A stretch of DNA of 56,086 nucleotides from Pseudomonadota bacterium (GCA_018823175.1 JAHJIY010000071.1:1-56086), one strand, 5' to 3'. Counted from the first letter of the stretch, positions 27,180 through 37,800 are shown. Translations and numbers: made by a program. The notes: generated by a model from the sequence alone, not told the origin.

Positions 27180-27492
27180 TTACAAGTGGCCAGAGATCAT
27201 CGCCGCAAGAGAAACACTGAAACTTGGAAAAAGAGCAACTCTTGGCGAAATCAAAAAATCATATCGCAAACTTTCCAAAAAATGCCACCCCGACCTGACG
27301 AAAGATTCAAACAAAGATGCGGCTAGCAAAAAAATGCAAGAGATTACAGCTGCTTACCAGTTGCTCCTTGATTATTGCGCCAATTACACATTCCCCCTGG
27401 AAAAAACAACGGCAAGCGAGCCACTCGACGACAATGAGTGGTGGATGGACCGCTTCGGCAATGACCCTTTATGGAGTAAAAAAAGAGACTGA
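27172..27492 (+). CDS. Small J-domain (DnaJ-like) protein
   Basis: 106 residues. A J domain spans about 5-65, with ARETLKLGKRATLGEIKKSYRK-type helix content and the essential HPD in KKCHPDLTK. There is no G/F region, zinc centre or C-terminal domain; the tail is short and acidic to mixed (NEWWMDRFGNDPLW). It should stimulate DnaK on a particular client. ATG 27172 is chosen because it starts the J domain and overlaps the plsY stop by 8 nt, indicating coupling. Confidence 0.83.
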   Translation: MADYKWPEIIAARETLKLGKRATLGEIKKSYRKLSKKCHPDLTKDSNKDAASKKMQEITAAYQLLLDYCANYTFPLEKTTASEPLDDNEWWMDRFGNDPLWSKKRD

Positions 27493-27591
27493 AGAAGATA
27501 CAAAGTCTCAGGCCGCGCTTAATCTCGCTTTCCCGGAGGGTCACCCAGGGGCAAAAGGCCAACTGCCCAACAGACACAGCAAACCAAAGAA

Positions 27592-27632
27592 ATAAAAAAA
27601 AGGGTCGCCGGCAAACAAATCCCGACGACCCT
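27592..27632 (-). terminator. Terminator of ppiD
   Basis: On the minus strand AGGGTCGTCGG pairs with CCGGCGACCCT and a run of eight T follows, 33 nt after the stop. Confidence 0.85.
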
Positions 27633-27665
27633 CTCCCCCCCCAAAACCAAACTATTCAGAAACGA

Positions 27666-29555
27666 TCAAAATTGAGTGTTTATTTTGATCTCAGCCCTTG
27701 ATCGAAGATACGCAATCCAGGCATTGAGCAGATTGGTTTTAGTTTCATCCATAAGTTTATTGCGTAATTCATCTTTTTTGTCGGCAAACAGATCAGCCGG
27801 TGCTTCCTTCTTGTCCTTGAAGACCAAAACATAATATTTATCACCATCCACCCCGATGGTCTCGGGATAGGGCGCGACCTCGGTTAACTCCAAAGCCGCC
27901 GTCATGAGCTTGGCCGGCAACTTTTGCTCTGCACTATTGGTCGCCCGCGAGACATAAGAACTGACCTCTACCTTCACTCCCGCCTTCTCGGCCTCACTCT
28001 CCAAACCGGCACCATTTTTCAAGGCGCCAAGCAATGACTCAGCCGCTTCTTGAGCCATGGCCCTTGCCCGGTCGGCCACAAAATCATTTTCAACCTGGTC
28101 CCGAACCGTTGCCAGCGCCGGTACCTCCGGCTCTTCAATATCATCGACAAAAATAATGGCATAGGCCCGCTCGCCCTCAATCAAAGAGCTCAACTCACCT
28201 TTTTTAAGAGAAAAAGCGGCATTAAGGAAAACAGTATCATTTGCCAAGATGGCTGGCGGCTTTTGTCGACCGAAAAAGCCCGTCTCTTTAATCTCAACCC
28301 CTGCTTCCTTGGAGTAATTATCTATACTGCCGGAGAGAATGATTTTTTCATATGCCGCATCGGCCTGCTTGGAAGCCATCTTCCGACCGTCTTCCTGCTG
28401 CATTTTCAGGACCATGCTCTCCTTAACCTGCTCAAGGGGGGTGGTCTGCGCCGCCTGGATTTCTTCAAGTTTCAAGACATGCAGCCCAAACGGGGATTGG
28501 ACCAGGTCAATATCCCCCTCCTTCATGCTAAACAAACGATCATCAAAAGATTTTACCGTCTGCCCCCTGGTAAAGAAGCCGAGATCTCCGCCCTGAGCTG
28601 AGCTGGTATCATCGGAATATTCCTTGGCCAGCTCGGCGAAATCTTTACCGGCGATGGCCTGGGCCAGAACATCCTCAGCCTTAGATCTTTTTTCGCTTTT
28701 CACTGCATCGCTGTCATCTTCAGCCATTTTGATCAAGACATGGCGGGACCGACGTTTTTCCGGCACCGTATAGTCAGAGATATGCTCCTGATAATATTCC
28801 TTAATCTGCTCCTGAGAAAACTGCTCCCAGCCACCGGTAGCGACAAAGGGGAAGGTCAGATATTTAACTTTGATCTGCGACGCGGTCTTATATTTATCCT
28901 TATTCAGGTCAAAAAAAGCGGCCAGCTCGTCATCCTTAACCTCTACCTTTTTCTTGAAATCAGCGGCATCAAAAGAGACATAGGAAAATCTCATCTCCTC
29001 ATAATCATAAGCAAAACGGCGGGCCATTTCAGGCTCCGGCACTTGCGCTAAACCAGCCAAGTGGGACATGACCTTGCCGGTCAGCAGATCTTCCTTCATG
29101 CTGTCCTCAAAATCACTGACGCTCAGGCGGGAACCGGCCAGAATCTGCTGGTACTCATTGAGATCGAAAATACCACTTTCATTCTTGAAGGCTTCCATCT
29201 CCTGAATGGCCTTTCTGACATCTTCATCGCTGACCATAAGTCCCATTTCACGGGCTCCCTGGCGCACCAGAGTCATCTGCACCAGATCATTGATCACCTT
29301 TTCCTTGATCCCGAGAGATTCCAGCAAATTCGCCGGAATAGTACCGCCGAGCTGTTTGCGGTATTCGTTAATCGTCCGGTCATAGGCACGTTGATATTCC
29401 GGCAGAGAGACAGAATCATCATTGACCATGGCCACGACATTCTGACCGGTCCCGTTATTAGTGCCGACCCCCCAGAAAACAAAAACCAGGATGATAATGA
29501 CGATGACCACCTGTATATAAGTTGATTGAGCCTTCCTGCGTAACAGATCCAGCAT
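27666..29555 (-). CDS. ppiD: Periplasmic folding chaperone PpiD (SurA-type peptidyl-prolyl isomerase)
   Basis: 629 residues. A single N-terminal membrane anchor (about 13-31, YIQVVIVIIILVFVFWGV) is followed by a SurA-N-like chaperone region. The parvulin domain lies at about 265-365: RRSRHVLIKM, then AKEYSDDTSSAQGGDLGFF and SPFGLHVLKLEE. It acts at the periplasmic face of the inner membrane on newly exported proteins. AAGGAG precedes the ATG. It stands alone, bounded by its own terminator. Confidence 0.92.
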   Translation of the reverse strand: MLDLLRRKAQSTYIQVVIVIIILVFVFWGVGTNNGTGQNVVAMVNDDSVSLPEYQRAYDRTINEYRKQLGGTIPANLLESLGIKEKVINDLVQMTLVRQGAREMGLMVSDEDVRKAIQEMEAFKNESGIFDLNEYQQILAGSRLSVSDFEDSMKEDLLTGKVMSHLAGLAQVPEPEMARRFAYDYEEMRFSYVSFDAADFKKKVEVKDDELAAFFDLNKDKYKTASQIKVKYLTFPFVATGGWEQFSQEQIKEYYQEHISDYTVPEKRRSRHVLIKMAEDDSDAVKSEKRSKAEDVLAQAIAGKDFAELAKEYSDDTSSAQGGDLGFFTRGQTVKSFDDRLFSMKEGDIDLVQSPFGLHVLKLEEIQAAQTTPLEQVKESMVLKMQQEDGRKMASKQADAAYEKIILSGSIDNYSKEAGVEIKETGFFGRQKPPAILANDTVFLNAAFSLKKGELSSLIEGERAYAIIFVDDIEEPEVPALATVRDQVENDFVADRARAMAQEAAESLLGALKNGAGLESEAEKAGVKVEVSSYVSRATNSAEQKLPAKLMTAALELTEVAPYPETIGVDGDKYYVLVFKDKKEAPADLFADKKDELRNKLMDETKTNLLNAWIAYLRSRAEIKINTQF

Positions 29556-29794
29556 TGCTTTTCTTCTCCTTTTAATGATCGAAATAAAGGCGTCATCCTA
29601 AGTTTTTTCAGCCTGATCGTCAACATTTTTTGTCAGTTTCGCAATCAGTGAAAAGAGTGACATTTCGAAAGACTCGTCTACCAATGGCCAGAATTGTCTT
29701 ATTTTCTTATGAAACATCGGCCCATTTTATTGACTCAGACTGCTTGCGAAGCCAACCAATTCGATGCTTTTTACCTCACTTTCCTTAAATCGTC

Positions 29795-29823
29795 TATAGA
29801 TCATAACCAAGTTATGATCTATA
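29795..29823. repeat. Perfect 13-bp palindrome with CAA spacer
   Basis: TATAGATCATAAC (29795-29807) and GTTATGATCTATA (29811-29823) are exact inverse copies. It abuts the cold-shock terminator, giving two hairpins in a row. It could be an operator or part of a double terminator. Confidence 0.6.
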
Positions 29824-29868
29824 AAAAAAAGCGGGATGCCGATCATTATCGACATCCCGCTTTTTTTG
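29823..29868. terminator. Bidirectional terminator after the cold-shock gene
   Basis: AAAGCGGGATG and CATCCCGCTTT form a strong stem with A-runs and T-runs on both sides, so it can act on either strand. It is 44 nt after the cold-shock stop. Confidence 0.85.
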
Positions 29869-29911
29869 TACTGAAAAAATCTGCTATATTTATGAGCTTT
29901 TCAAGGCTGGT

Positions 29912-30112
29912 TTATTTTTTCCGCACATTGGCCGCAGCCGGCCCTTTAGGACCGTCAACTATTTCAAAAGTAACCGAGTCTCCTTCATTCAGTGTTTTGA
30001 ACCCATCTCCCTGGATCGCCGAAAAATGGACAAATACATCATCCCCACCCTCATGCTCAATAAACCCAAAGCCCTTTGCCTCGTTAAACCACTTTACTTT
30101 ACCGTCCAACAT
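29912..30112 (-). CDS. Cold-shock protein (CspA family)
   Basis: 66 residues from ATG 30112, the normal length, with GGAGG 4 nt upstream; the ATG 12 nt earlier would itself overlap that signal. RNP1 KGFGFIEH and RNP2 VFVHFSAI are intact in one beta-barrel. It is an RNA chaperone that melts secondary structure. The gene is monocistronic, with its own terminator. Confidence 0.95.
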   Translation of the reverse strand: MLDGKVKWFNEAKGFGFIEHEGGDDVFVHFSAIQGDGFKTLNEGDSVTFEIVDGPKGPAAANVRKK

Positions 30113-30124
30113 ACTTCCTCCCAT

Positions 30125-30431
30125 TGCCCTGTCTTATTCGGGACATCTAATTGTGGTGCCGACAACTCTTCTTTTTAGCTATGGAATGTTTCCAGCGTAA
30201 GAGATATCGACGGTTGCTAATGAAGCAGAACTTAACTTGAAACTAAAAAAATTAAAACCAAAATTGATCATCACACAAAAAGTAGAAATCAGCTATCACA
30301 ATCCAGCTCTATCAATAAATCAGATGGCCCGAACCGCCACTTATGGGGCTTTTACCAAATCGGCATCAAAAGATAAAAAACCTCGGCAAACCACCCGTAG
30401 TAAACCGGAGAAATCTTAGCCGCAAATCTGT
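30125..30431. other. Intergenic region between polA and the cold-shock gene
   Basis: 307 nt that must hold the minus-strand cold-shock promoter and any long leader. I see no convincing hexamers and no terminator after polA. A plus-strand open frame here lacks a ribosome-binding site and runs into polA; it is not called. Confidence 0.4.
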
Positions 30432-33131
30432 TTACGTTTCAGCCAGACTCTTGCCACCGGAAACATTGACCACCAAAGGTACGTCAATCTCAAACACCGA
30501 CTCCATAATATTTTTGACCAAATCCGCCGTTTTGTCAAACTCATTTTCCGGCACCTCAAAAACCAATTCATCATGGATCTGCAAAAGCAGTTTAGCGCCA
30601 AATCCTTTTTCCGTAAGTTGCTTTTCGGCCTCAATAGTAGCCAGCTTGATAATATCGGCCGCCGTTCCCTGAATCGGGGTGTTGATCGCCGTCCGCTCTG
30701 CAAACTCCCGCCTGGTTTTATTTGAACTGTTGATATCAGGCAAAGGTCGACGGCGTTTCAACAGGGTGGTGACATAGCCCATCGCCCTGGCCTTTTCAAT
30801 GATCTCCGTCATGAATGTTTTTACCCCGCCGTAATGCTCGAAATAGCGCTCGATAAAGACCGCCGCCTCCTTGCGGCTCAGATTAAGCTGCTCGGCCAGG
30901 CCAAAAGCACTCATCCCGTAGACAATCCCAAAATTAATGGTCTTGGCCACCCGCCGCATCTGATCAGTAATAAATTGAGAAGTGACCCTGAAAATCTCGG
31001 CCGCCGTATGCTTATGGATATCCTGATCAGAGCGGAACGCCGCGAGCAAAACAGGGTCTTGCGAATAATGAGCCAGAACCCGCAAATCAATCTGCGAATA
31101 ATCGGCCGCCAGAAAACGATGCCCGGCCTCGGCCACAAAAGCCTCTCTGATCCTTTGCCCTTCCGGAGTCCGGATCGGAATATTCTGCAGATTGGGATTG
31201 CTGCTACTCAAACGGCCGGTCGCCGTAACCGTCTGATTAAACGAGGTATGGATTCTGCCGGTTACCGGATGGATCTGGGTCAGAAGATTATCAACGTAGG
31301 TAGATTTAAGTTTGGTCAGATTACGATAGGAGATAACCGTGGCCGGTAGATCATGGTAACTGCTTAATTTTTCCAGAACTTTAACATCGGTGGAATAACC
31401 GGTCTTGGTCTTCCGGCCGTGGGGCAGATTCAATTTTTCAAAGAGTATTGCCCCGAGCTGCTGGGGAGAATTGATGTTAAACGGTTCGCCGGCCAGCCGG
31501 AAAATTTCAGCCTCCAGCCGGACCAGTTCATCACTGAACTCTGCCGACATCCGCCGCAGAACATCGACCTCCACCTTGATCCCGTTTCTCTCCATCCGGG
31601 CCAGAACCGGCACCGTTTCCATCTCGACCTTAACAAAAAGATCCCACAGATCCTGGGCTTCCAGTTGCGGCCTGAAATACTCCCAGAGTAATAAGGAGCC
31701 ATGCACATCCTCGCAGGAATAATCCCTGGCTGCCTCAATCTCGACAAAAGCAAAATTTTCCTGCTGCTCCTTACTGCCCTCATTTTTCTTGATCTCGCCG
31801 ACAATCTCCTTGAAAGAGGTCAGTCGTTTATGGAGATACTCCTCGCAGAGATCATCAAGTTTATGGCTCCGGCGGGATGGATCGATCAGGTAGGAGGCAA
31901 TCATACTGTCCCATAAAGGTCCAGCCAGGGTAATCCCTTGAGTGAGCAGCACACTGTAATCAAATTTCAGGTTATGCCCCAATTTGGGCAGCCCGATCTT
32001 CTCCAGTAAAGGCCTGAGGCCCTCAACCACCTCGGCAAGAGCGAGCTGATTAACGCCAAGCACTCCGGCCAGGTCCCGGTGGGCCAAAGGAATATAAAAA
32101 GCCTCTTTGGTGTCGCAACACAAAGATACGCCGACCAGTTCCGCCGACAGTGGATCAAGTGAGGTTGTCTCGGTATCCAGCACCAGAAAATCAGCCTTCC
32201 CAAGAACAGAGACCATTGATTTAAGTTCTGCCGAAGTCCGCACCAGCTTAAACCCCTGATAATCAAGAACCGAAGAGGAGGTTTCTTTTTTTAGCAGCCG
32301 GGCAAAGCCCAGAAAGGTAAAAAGATCCCGCAGCTTTTCCTCGTTGGCGGCCGGCAACAGATAATCCTCCGGCCTGGGTCCAACCTCAAGATCTTCCTTT
32401 AACCGGATTAGACGTCTGGCCAGAAAGGCCTCATTCCGATTGACCGACAACTTTTCCTTGAGTTTTACGTTATCAACCTCATCCAGCGCCTCATACAACC
32501 GATCAAGGGAACCGAAACGGTTAATCAGCTTTTCCGCGGTTTTCGGCCCGACGCCCGGCACCCCGGGCACATTGTCGGATTTGTCGCCAATCAGGGCAAA
32601 AAAATCAAGCAGCCGGTCCGAACTGACATTGTATTTTTTCAGGACCCCGGCCTGATCCATGAAACGATCATTCATCGGATCCCAGAAAGAGATATCTTCG
32701 GAAACCAGCTGCAACAGGTCCTTGTCGCCGGAGACCATCACCACCTTGTGCCCGTTGTCCGCCAGACGCCGGGCGGCGGAGGCGATCAGGTCATCCGCCT
32801 CCACGCCGCTTTTCTCCAGGCAAACTATATTATAGGCCGCGACGATATCCTTTATATAGGGGATCTGGCAAATCAGATCATCCGGCATCGGAGGTCGGTT
32901 GGCCTTGTAATCGGCAAAAATTTCATTCCTGAAAGTAGGCCCTTTCAGATCAAAGGCCACCGCCAGGTACCGGGGATTTTTTTCCCGAATCACCCGCAGC
33001 AGAATATTGGTAAATCCCAAGACGGCGTGAGTCGGCAGACCGCTGCTGTTGGTCAGGGGAGAAATGGCGTGATAGGCCCGATAAATATAGGCGTTGCCGT
33101 CGACAAGATAGATAGGTTCATTTTCTGACAT
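30432..33131 (-). CDS. polA: DNA polymerase I
   Basis: 899 residues. The 5'-3' exonuclease domain is about 1-290 (YLVDGNAYIYRAYHA; VMVSGDKDLLQL). The 3'-5' proofreading domain is about 300-490, with DTETTSLD near 318 and the later YSCED, so the metal ligands look intact. The polymerase domain is about 520-899: motif A DYSQIDLRVLAH, O-helix RRVAKTINFGIVYGMS and motif C HDELVFEVP. It fills gaps in repair and Okazaki-fragment processing. Confidence 0.97.
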   Translation of the reverse strand: MSENEPIYLVDGNAYIYRAYHAISPLTNSSGLPTHAVLGFTNILLRVIREKNPRYLAVAFDLKGPTFRNEIFADYKANRPPMPDDLICQIPYIKDIVAAYNIVCLEKSGVEADDLIASAARRLADNGHKVVMVSGDKDLLQLVSEDISFWDPMNDRFMDQAGVLKKYNVSSDRLLDFFALIGDKSDNVPGVPGVGPKTAEKLINRFGSLDRLYEALDEVDNVKLKEKLSVNRNEAFLARRLIRLKEDLEVGPRPEDYLLPAANEEKLRDLFTFLGFARLLKKETSSSVLDYQGFKLVRTSAELKSMVSVLGKADFLVLDTETTSLDPLSAELVGVSLCCDTKEAFYIPLAHRDLAGVLGVNQLALAEVVEGLRPLLEKIGLPKLGHNLKFDYSVLLTQGITLAGPLWDSMIASYLIDPSRRSHKLDDLCEEYLHKRLTSFKEIVGEIKKNEGSKEQQENFAFVEIEAARDYSCEDVHGSLLLWEYFRPQLEAQDLWDLFVKVEMETVPVLARMERNGIKVEVDVLRRMSAEFSDELVRLEAEIFRLAGEPFNINSPQQLGAILFEKLNLPHGRKTKTGYSTDVKVLEKLSSYHDLPATVISYRNLTKLKSTYVDNLLTQIHPVTGRIHTSFNQTVTATGRLSSSNPNLQNIPIRTPEGQRIREAFVAEAGHRFLAADYSQIDLRVLAHYSQDPVLLAAFRSDQDIHKHTAAEIFRVTSQFITDQMRRVAKTINFGIVYGMSAFGLAEQLNLSRKEAAVFIERYFEHYGGVKTFMTEIIEKARAMGYVTTLLKRRRPLPDINSSNKTRREFAERTAINTPIQGTAADIIKLATIEAEKQLTEKGFGAKLLLQIHDELVFEVPENEFDKTADLVKNIMESVFEIDVPLVVNVSGGKSLAET

Positions 33132-33217
33132 GGGGGGGATAGTAACATCAAGGCCATAATTTTGAAACCGGATTAATCATGCCCAAAACAAAAGTGACCC
33201 CTAACATATTTTTTTGT

Positions 33218-33244
33218 TAAAGTTTGTTTTAAAGGTGCCGATAT
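33218..33244 (+). promoter_or_regulatory. Sigma-28 (FliA) promoter of flgM
   Basis: TAAA at 33218-33221, exactly 15 nt, then GCCGATAT at 33237-33244. This matches the TAAA-N15-GCCGATAA consensus with one difference and lies about 85 nt before flgM. Confidence 0.88.
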
Positions 33245-33328
33245 GATAATTAGGACAAATAAATAAGTTAATCGATTTCGGTTAATTGGATCATATAAAA
33301 GGCCTTAACCGGCTGCAGAGAGAAAGAG

Positions 33329-33652
33329 ATGAAACTATCAAGTTTATTACCGCAGATGAAGGCAGACAACAAAGTCGCCCTGAAAAAAACAGAAGAAGAT
33401 AAGTCCGCCAAGGCCCCGGCAGAATCCGGCAAACAGGACAGTGAGTTGGCCGCCGATCGGGTTGATCTGTCCGGCAGTTCAAGAGAAGCGCAGAAAATGC
33501 AGGCCATCATCCAGGAAACACCTGATATGCGCCTGGAAAAGATCCAGGCCATCAAAGAAAAAATCGACAGCGGTGACTACAAAATAGATCCCCAAAAAGT
33601 AGCGGGGAAAATGCTGACCAGCTTATTGACCGACAGCACCGATCCAGAATAA
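33329..33652 (+). CDS. flgM: Anti-sigma-28 factor FlgM
   Basis: 107 residues, small and highly charged. The C-terminal half has the conserved sigma-binding pattern: DRVDLSGSSREAQ, then RLEKIQAIKEKIDSGDYKID and VAGKMLTSLL. It sequesters FliA until the hook is complete and FlgM is exported. It lies apart from the flagellar operon and faces it, with its own sigma-28 promoter, giving the usual feedback loop. A shared bidirectional terminator follows. Confidence 0.92.
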   Translation: MKLSSLLPQMKADNKVALKKTEEDKSAKAPAESGKQDSELAADRVDLSGSSREAQKMQAIIQETPDMRLEKIQAIKEKIDSGDYKIDPQKVAGKMLTSLLTDSTDPE

Positions 33653-33676
33653 TCATAAATATTATACTGTAAAAAG

Positions 33677-33719
33677 AAAATCCCGTTGCCCCTCTTCTCC
33701 AGGCAACGGGATTTTTTTA
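33677..33719. terminator. Bidirectional terminator between flgM and fliW
   Basis: AAAATCCCGTTGCC and GGCAACGGGATTTT form a 14-bp perfect stem with a T-run on the plus strand and an A-rich left side. It can end both convergent transcripts. Confidence 0.88.
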
Positions 33720-33754
33720 TAGCCTCTACTGCCCTTACTGACCGGACCGACAGG

Positions 33755-34276
33755 TTACGACAACACCCGCCAGGTAGAATCATATCTGGTCGGATCAAGC
33801 AACATCTGCCGCGCCAGTCTTTTTCTGACGTTAAAAACCACCGGCCCCAACAGGTTGGCCGTCATTTCCTTTGCCCGGCCCGCCGGGATTGTCAGAATCA
33901 ACATCAGATCCATTTCGGTATCATCTTTAATCTCCAGTTCAGTCCTCACCTGCATATTAACGGCCGGCCTATATTCGGGATTAACCACCAGGGGTTGCAC
34001 CACGACAAAGGCCAAATTTGGATTATCCAGCGATTGCAACCACATGAAAGGCGAATCCGGCCCATGGGCCCTGAGGAAAAATCGTCTTGATTCCGGAAAC
34101 CCCAATAATGGACTGGTCAGGGTGATTACCCGATCAAGATCAACCTCGACCTCGCCAAAGCGGCTGGTCTTGACCATCACCACCGATGAATTTGCTGCGG
34201 AATTCTTTTCCCCGGTCGAAATCCCGGCAACCGATTCTGAAGCATGTACTCTGTTGTCTAATGCGACATTGCCCAT
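33755..34276 (-). CDS. fliW: Flagellar assembly factor FliW
   Basis: 173 residues. The core is VKTSRFGEVEVDLDRVITL, then LLGFPESRRFFL, PFMWLQSLDNPNLAFVVVQP and the NLLGPVVFNVRKRLARQ end. FliW binds CsrA and relieves its repression of flagellin translation. The N-terminus is about 33 residues longer than usual; ATG 34276 has GAGGT 6 nt upstream and is favoured over ATG 34177. It follows csrA but is separated from it by a MITE-like element. Confidence 0.92.
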   Translation of the reverse strand: MGNVALDNRVHASESVAGISTGEKNSAANSSVVMVKTSRFGEVEVDLDRVITLTSPLLGFPESRRFFLRAHGPDSPFMWLQSLDNPNLAFVVVQPLVVNPEYRPAVNMQVRTELEIKDDTEMDLMLILTIPAGRAKEMTANLLGPVVFNVRKRLARQMLLDPTRYDSTWRVLS

Positions 34277-34306
34277 GTTTGTACCTCATAAAACAAATTA
34301 CTGGTT

Positions 34307-34472
34307 AGTGCCTGTCCATAAATGGTCTTTTTCTCCGATAACGTCGCCGCTTCGTTCTTTGAAAGTGCTCACGGACACCAGTCCGCAGAGTTTATGCCCG
34401 GTTGTTTCGGGTACTTTTCAAAATCCTAGCTCCTCGTTCTCGCATAAAAATCCTCATTTCTGGACAGGCACT
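34307..34472. mobile_element. MITE-like element with 18-bp terminal inverted repeats
   Basis: Left end AGTGCCTGTCCATAAATG and the reverse complement of the right end AGTGCCTGTCCAGAAATG differ at one base. The element is 166 bp, without a coding frame, partly self-complementary inside, and flanked by GGTT (or ACTGGTTA, if the overlap with the ends is counted) on both sides. It sits between csrA and fliW. Confidence 0.72.
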
Positions 34473-34525
34473 GGTTAATCCTTTCTGGCGTTGCAAAGAA
34501 GGGCAGCATACTTTCAAAAAGTCTG

Positions 34526-34816
34526 TCATTCCTTATCCTGCCCACTGCCGGACCTCATTGACGATTCAACAAATCCGGCTAAATTACTCCTCTCTCCAAG
34601 AGCGCTGGCCAGCTCCGACAAATCAGCCGGGGCCTCAAGAGCCGCCTTCTTGTTTTCTTCTAAAATCCGGAGGAATATTTCCTCCCGGTGGACCGTAACA
34701 TGACTCGGGGCCTCAACCCCAAGCCGCACCTGGCCTCCCTTTACTTCCATAACTCTGACAATAATATCATCGTTAATGGCAATGGCCTCACCCGCCTTCC
34801 TGGCTAGAATCAACAT
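34526..34816 (-). CDS. csrA: Carbon storage regulator CsrA
   Basis: 96 residues. The RNA-binding core [17 protein letters not shown] and [19 protein letters not shown] is complete. A 30-residue C-terminal tail makes it longer than the usual 60-80. It represses translation by binding GGA motifs in leaders and is held by FliW. GGGAGG precedes the ATG. It ends the hook-filament junction operon. Confidence 0.95.
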   Translation of the reverse strand: MLILARKAGEAIAINDDIIVRVMEVKGGQVRLGVEAPSHVTVHREEIFLRILEENKKAALEAPADLSELASALGERSNLAGFVESSMRSGSGQDKE

Positions 34817-34887
34817 CTTTTGCGCCCTCCCTGGCTTTTACTTAAAAACTTAGATCTTTAATCCATCCATATTTATGGTAGTCCTTA

Positions 34888-37800
34888 TCATAAAAAATTT
34901 ACAAGGCTTAACTGCATGGTCTTGGAGGCGGCGGAAAGGGCTGCCTCGTAAGCCACTTCCTTGGCCTGCAATTGCATCAGCGCCTTAATCATGTCCGTGT
35001 CTTCTTTCTCCGACAGGTTCTCAGTAGTGGTCACTTCCAGACTGGCAAATATCTCTTTCTGCACAATAATCCGATTGGCCCGCGCCCCAAAATCCGAAAC
35101 CTGGCTGGTCATGGTATTCTGCAGATCATCCAGATCACTGATACTCTGCTGCAGAGCCTGGACCTGGAACTGATCAAAAGTAATGCCGATCTTCTTGAGA
35201 AAGTTAGTGTCTCCGTCGGTCATGGTTAAACTGTAGCGCTTCTGATCAACGGTTTCGACCCTCAAATGACCGTCACTGTCCCAAGCCGCCTTGAGATTAG
35301 GAATCCCGTTAATCTTCTGGGCCATGCTTTCAAAAGTATCCACCGAGGCATCGACCGCGATCGACATTGAAAAGACCCGGGGCGGATAATATTCGTGATC
35401 GGTAACCGAGACGTTGAATGTGCCGTTGGTATATTGTTCTGACTGGTCCAGGCCGGTGATCGTGCTGGCAAGGGTCGCCTTGGGATCAACCGCCTGATAA
35501 GGGCTGACAATCTTACGAAAATTCTGGCCCAGCAAGGCATCTTCCAGCCCCTGCAAAACGGTAAACACCCCGGTATTGGCAATAGCGTCCTCGCCGTTTT
35601 TACCCACCGCCAAGGTACTCTTGCTGCCGATCCTGACCTCAAAATCATTCTGCCGGTCACCGGTATATCGGACATTGCCGTCCTGCTTGATAATACTGGT
35701 CACCGCGATCAGACCATCACCGGCCACATCCCCGGGCTCACCGGAATTAACCGTGCCGCCGTCCAATCCAAGAGCGGCCAGCCCGGCCTCATAGCCGCTG
35801 CCGGAAGGAGTGGTCTCCAGGAAAAATTCCCGATCCGAGCTTAAAATCAGCGAGCCGAAATAAACCCTGTCCTGACCCACCGGCGGCGAACCGCCATTAA
35901 TATGCGTTACGCTTTCCCCGTGCGACGAGGTCTGCACGTGCAGATTTCGCCCGTCCACCGCCGACAATAACAACCCCCCGAAGTCTGAGCTACTGGCATA
36001 GACCCCGGTTAAACCCTGCTTGGCATTTATGGTCATCATCAGCGAATTGGTGACATCCTTGCCGGCGACCTCATGGGCCACCTCAAAGATATCAACCCCG
36101 TTAATTACCAGATCACCGCTGCTTAAAACAGCGGGCGTTGAACCGTAGTTAACAAAGCCGTCTGCCGCCAGATCGCCGCTGATCCCGGTCTGGATCTGCC
36201 CGCCGCCCAGACCTAATGCGTCAAGGATGGAATCATCATTTGGATTATTGGGACTGGTCAACCTAAATAAAGTGTCGGAAAATAATGAAACCTCTCCAGT
36301 ATTGTGCGTAGCGTCAGGCGCCTGATTGACATCAGCCAAACCGGTGGTCGCTGTCCCGGTCCCGCCGTTATAGCCGGCGATCACGATATTGGACTCATCT
36401 CCGGACAATGCATTCTTCAGGCCCAAAACCCCGGCAGGCGCGCCATTGTTGCCATTACCGACAAAGGCCCTGACCCCGGTCTGATCGATCACCGAATTAA
36501 TCGCCAATACTGAATCCTGGAGTGGGGCCGAACTAGTGGTATAACTAATCGCCACCCCATTGAGATCAAAACTTATATCGCTGACCGAACCTACCGCCGC
36601 CGGCACTGCCGCCGCCGACAAGGTGGTCAGTCGGGCCGTAACCCCGGTGGTCGTGGCCTGCAAATTGATCTCCGCCTTGGCGTTGACCGCCTTAGTCATA
36701 TTCAGACCATCAACCGGCGCGGCGGTATTAATCACGCCCAAGATCGTGCCGTTAATCGCCAGATCACCGGCGGCGATCGCCGTATTGTTCAATAAGCCGG
36801 TCAAGGCAGTGGCCTCGGTTCCAGCCGTCACCGCCTGGGTGGCCATACGATAAGCAGTGGTTACCTCAGCCCTGACCCCGGTCGTCGCAAAATCACCGTT
36901 AATCGCCGCCGCCTTGGCCGCAGCCGAAGCATCAGCCAGCACGTCGGATATGCCATCGGCCGTTGCCGCCGAAACCGGCAGACCATTGGCCCACAAATCA
37001 CCCGTTGCCAAACGGTTGCCATAAACCAGGATGCCATCGTTAGAATCATCGGCAAATCCAACCCCGCCACCACCAAGACCAAGTGAGTTCAGAATAGAAT
37101 CGTCTGCCGGGTTGTTGGGGCTGGCCAGCTCAAAACCCTGGGCCGACGAGATGCTGATCTGCCCGGTATTATGGGTCGCATCCGCCCCTTGCACAAAATT
37201 ACCAAAACCCAAGTCCGCGCCGCCGGCAACCAAAGTATTAAAGCTGGAGACCGCAATATTTGATTCGTCGCCAACTCGGCTATTACGCAAAACCACCCGA
37301 GTGTTATCCGTCCCGCCGTTGGTCCCATCGCCGACGACTGCGGTAACGCCGGTCAGATCACTGATCGAATTGATCGCCGCCGCCGTTTCACCGGCCACCG
37401 TTGCCTGGTTTGCACCGGCGCTGATATTTACGGTAAGCGGCACATCATTAAGATAGAAAAAGAATTGGGAGCCGCCGCCGCCATCCGCCGTCGTTGCTCC
37501 ACCTTCATTTAAGGTAGTAAGCGCCACGGTAACCACCGGGTCAGCGGCCATAATTTCGGCCTTGGCCGAGGCCGCCTTGTCCATAAATAAACCGTTAGTC
37601 GGCCCGACGGTAATAATAGCGCCGACCGTCGGATTACCATTAACCGCCAGATCGCCAGGCGCAATATTGCCGGCCGCCATCGTCGCATTAAGCCCGGTCG
37701 TCATCGCCGCCGGGGTATAACCATTTATCCGGTGACCATCCACCAGATCCTGTAGAAAAGGAGTGGGCTCGGTATCGGTATAACCAGTTGTCCGATAACC

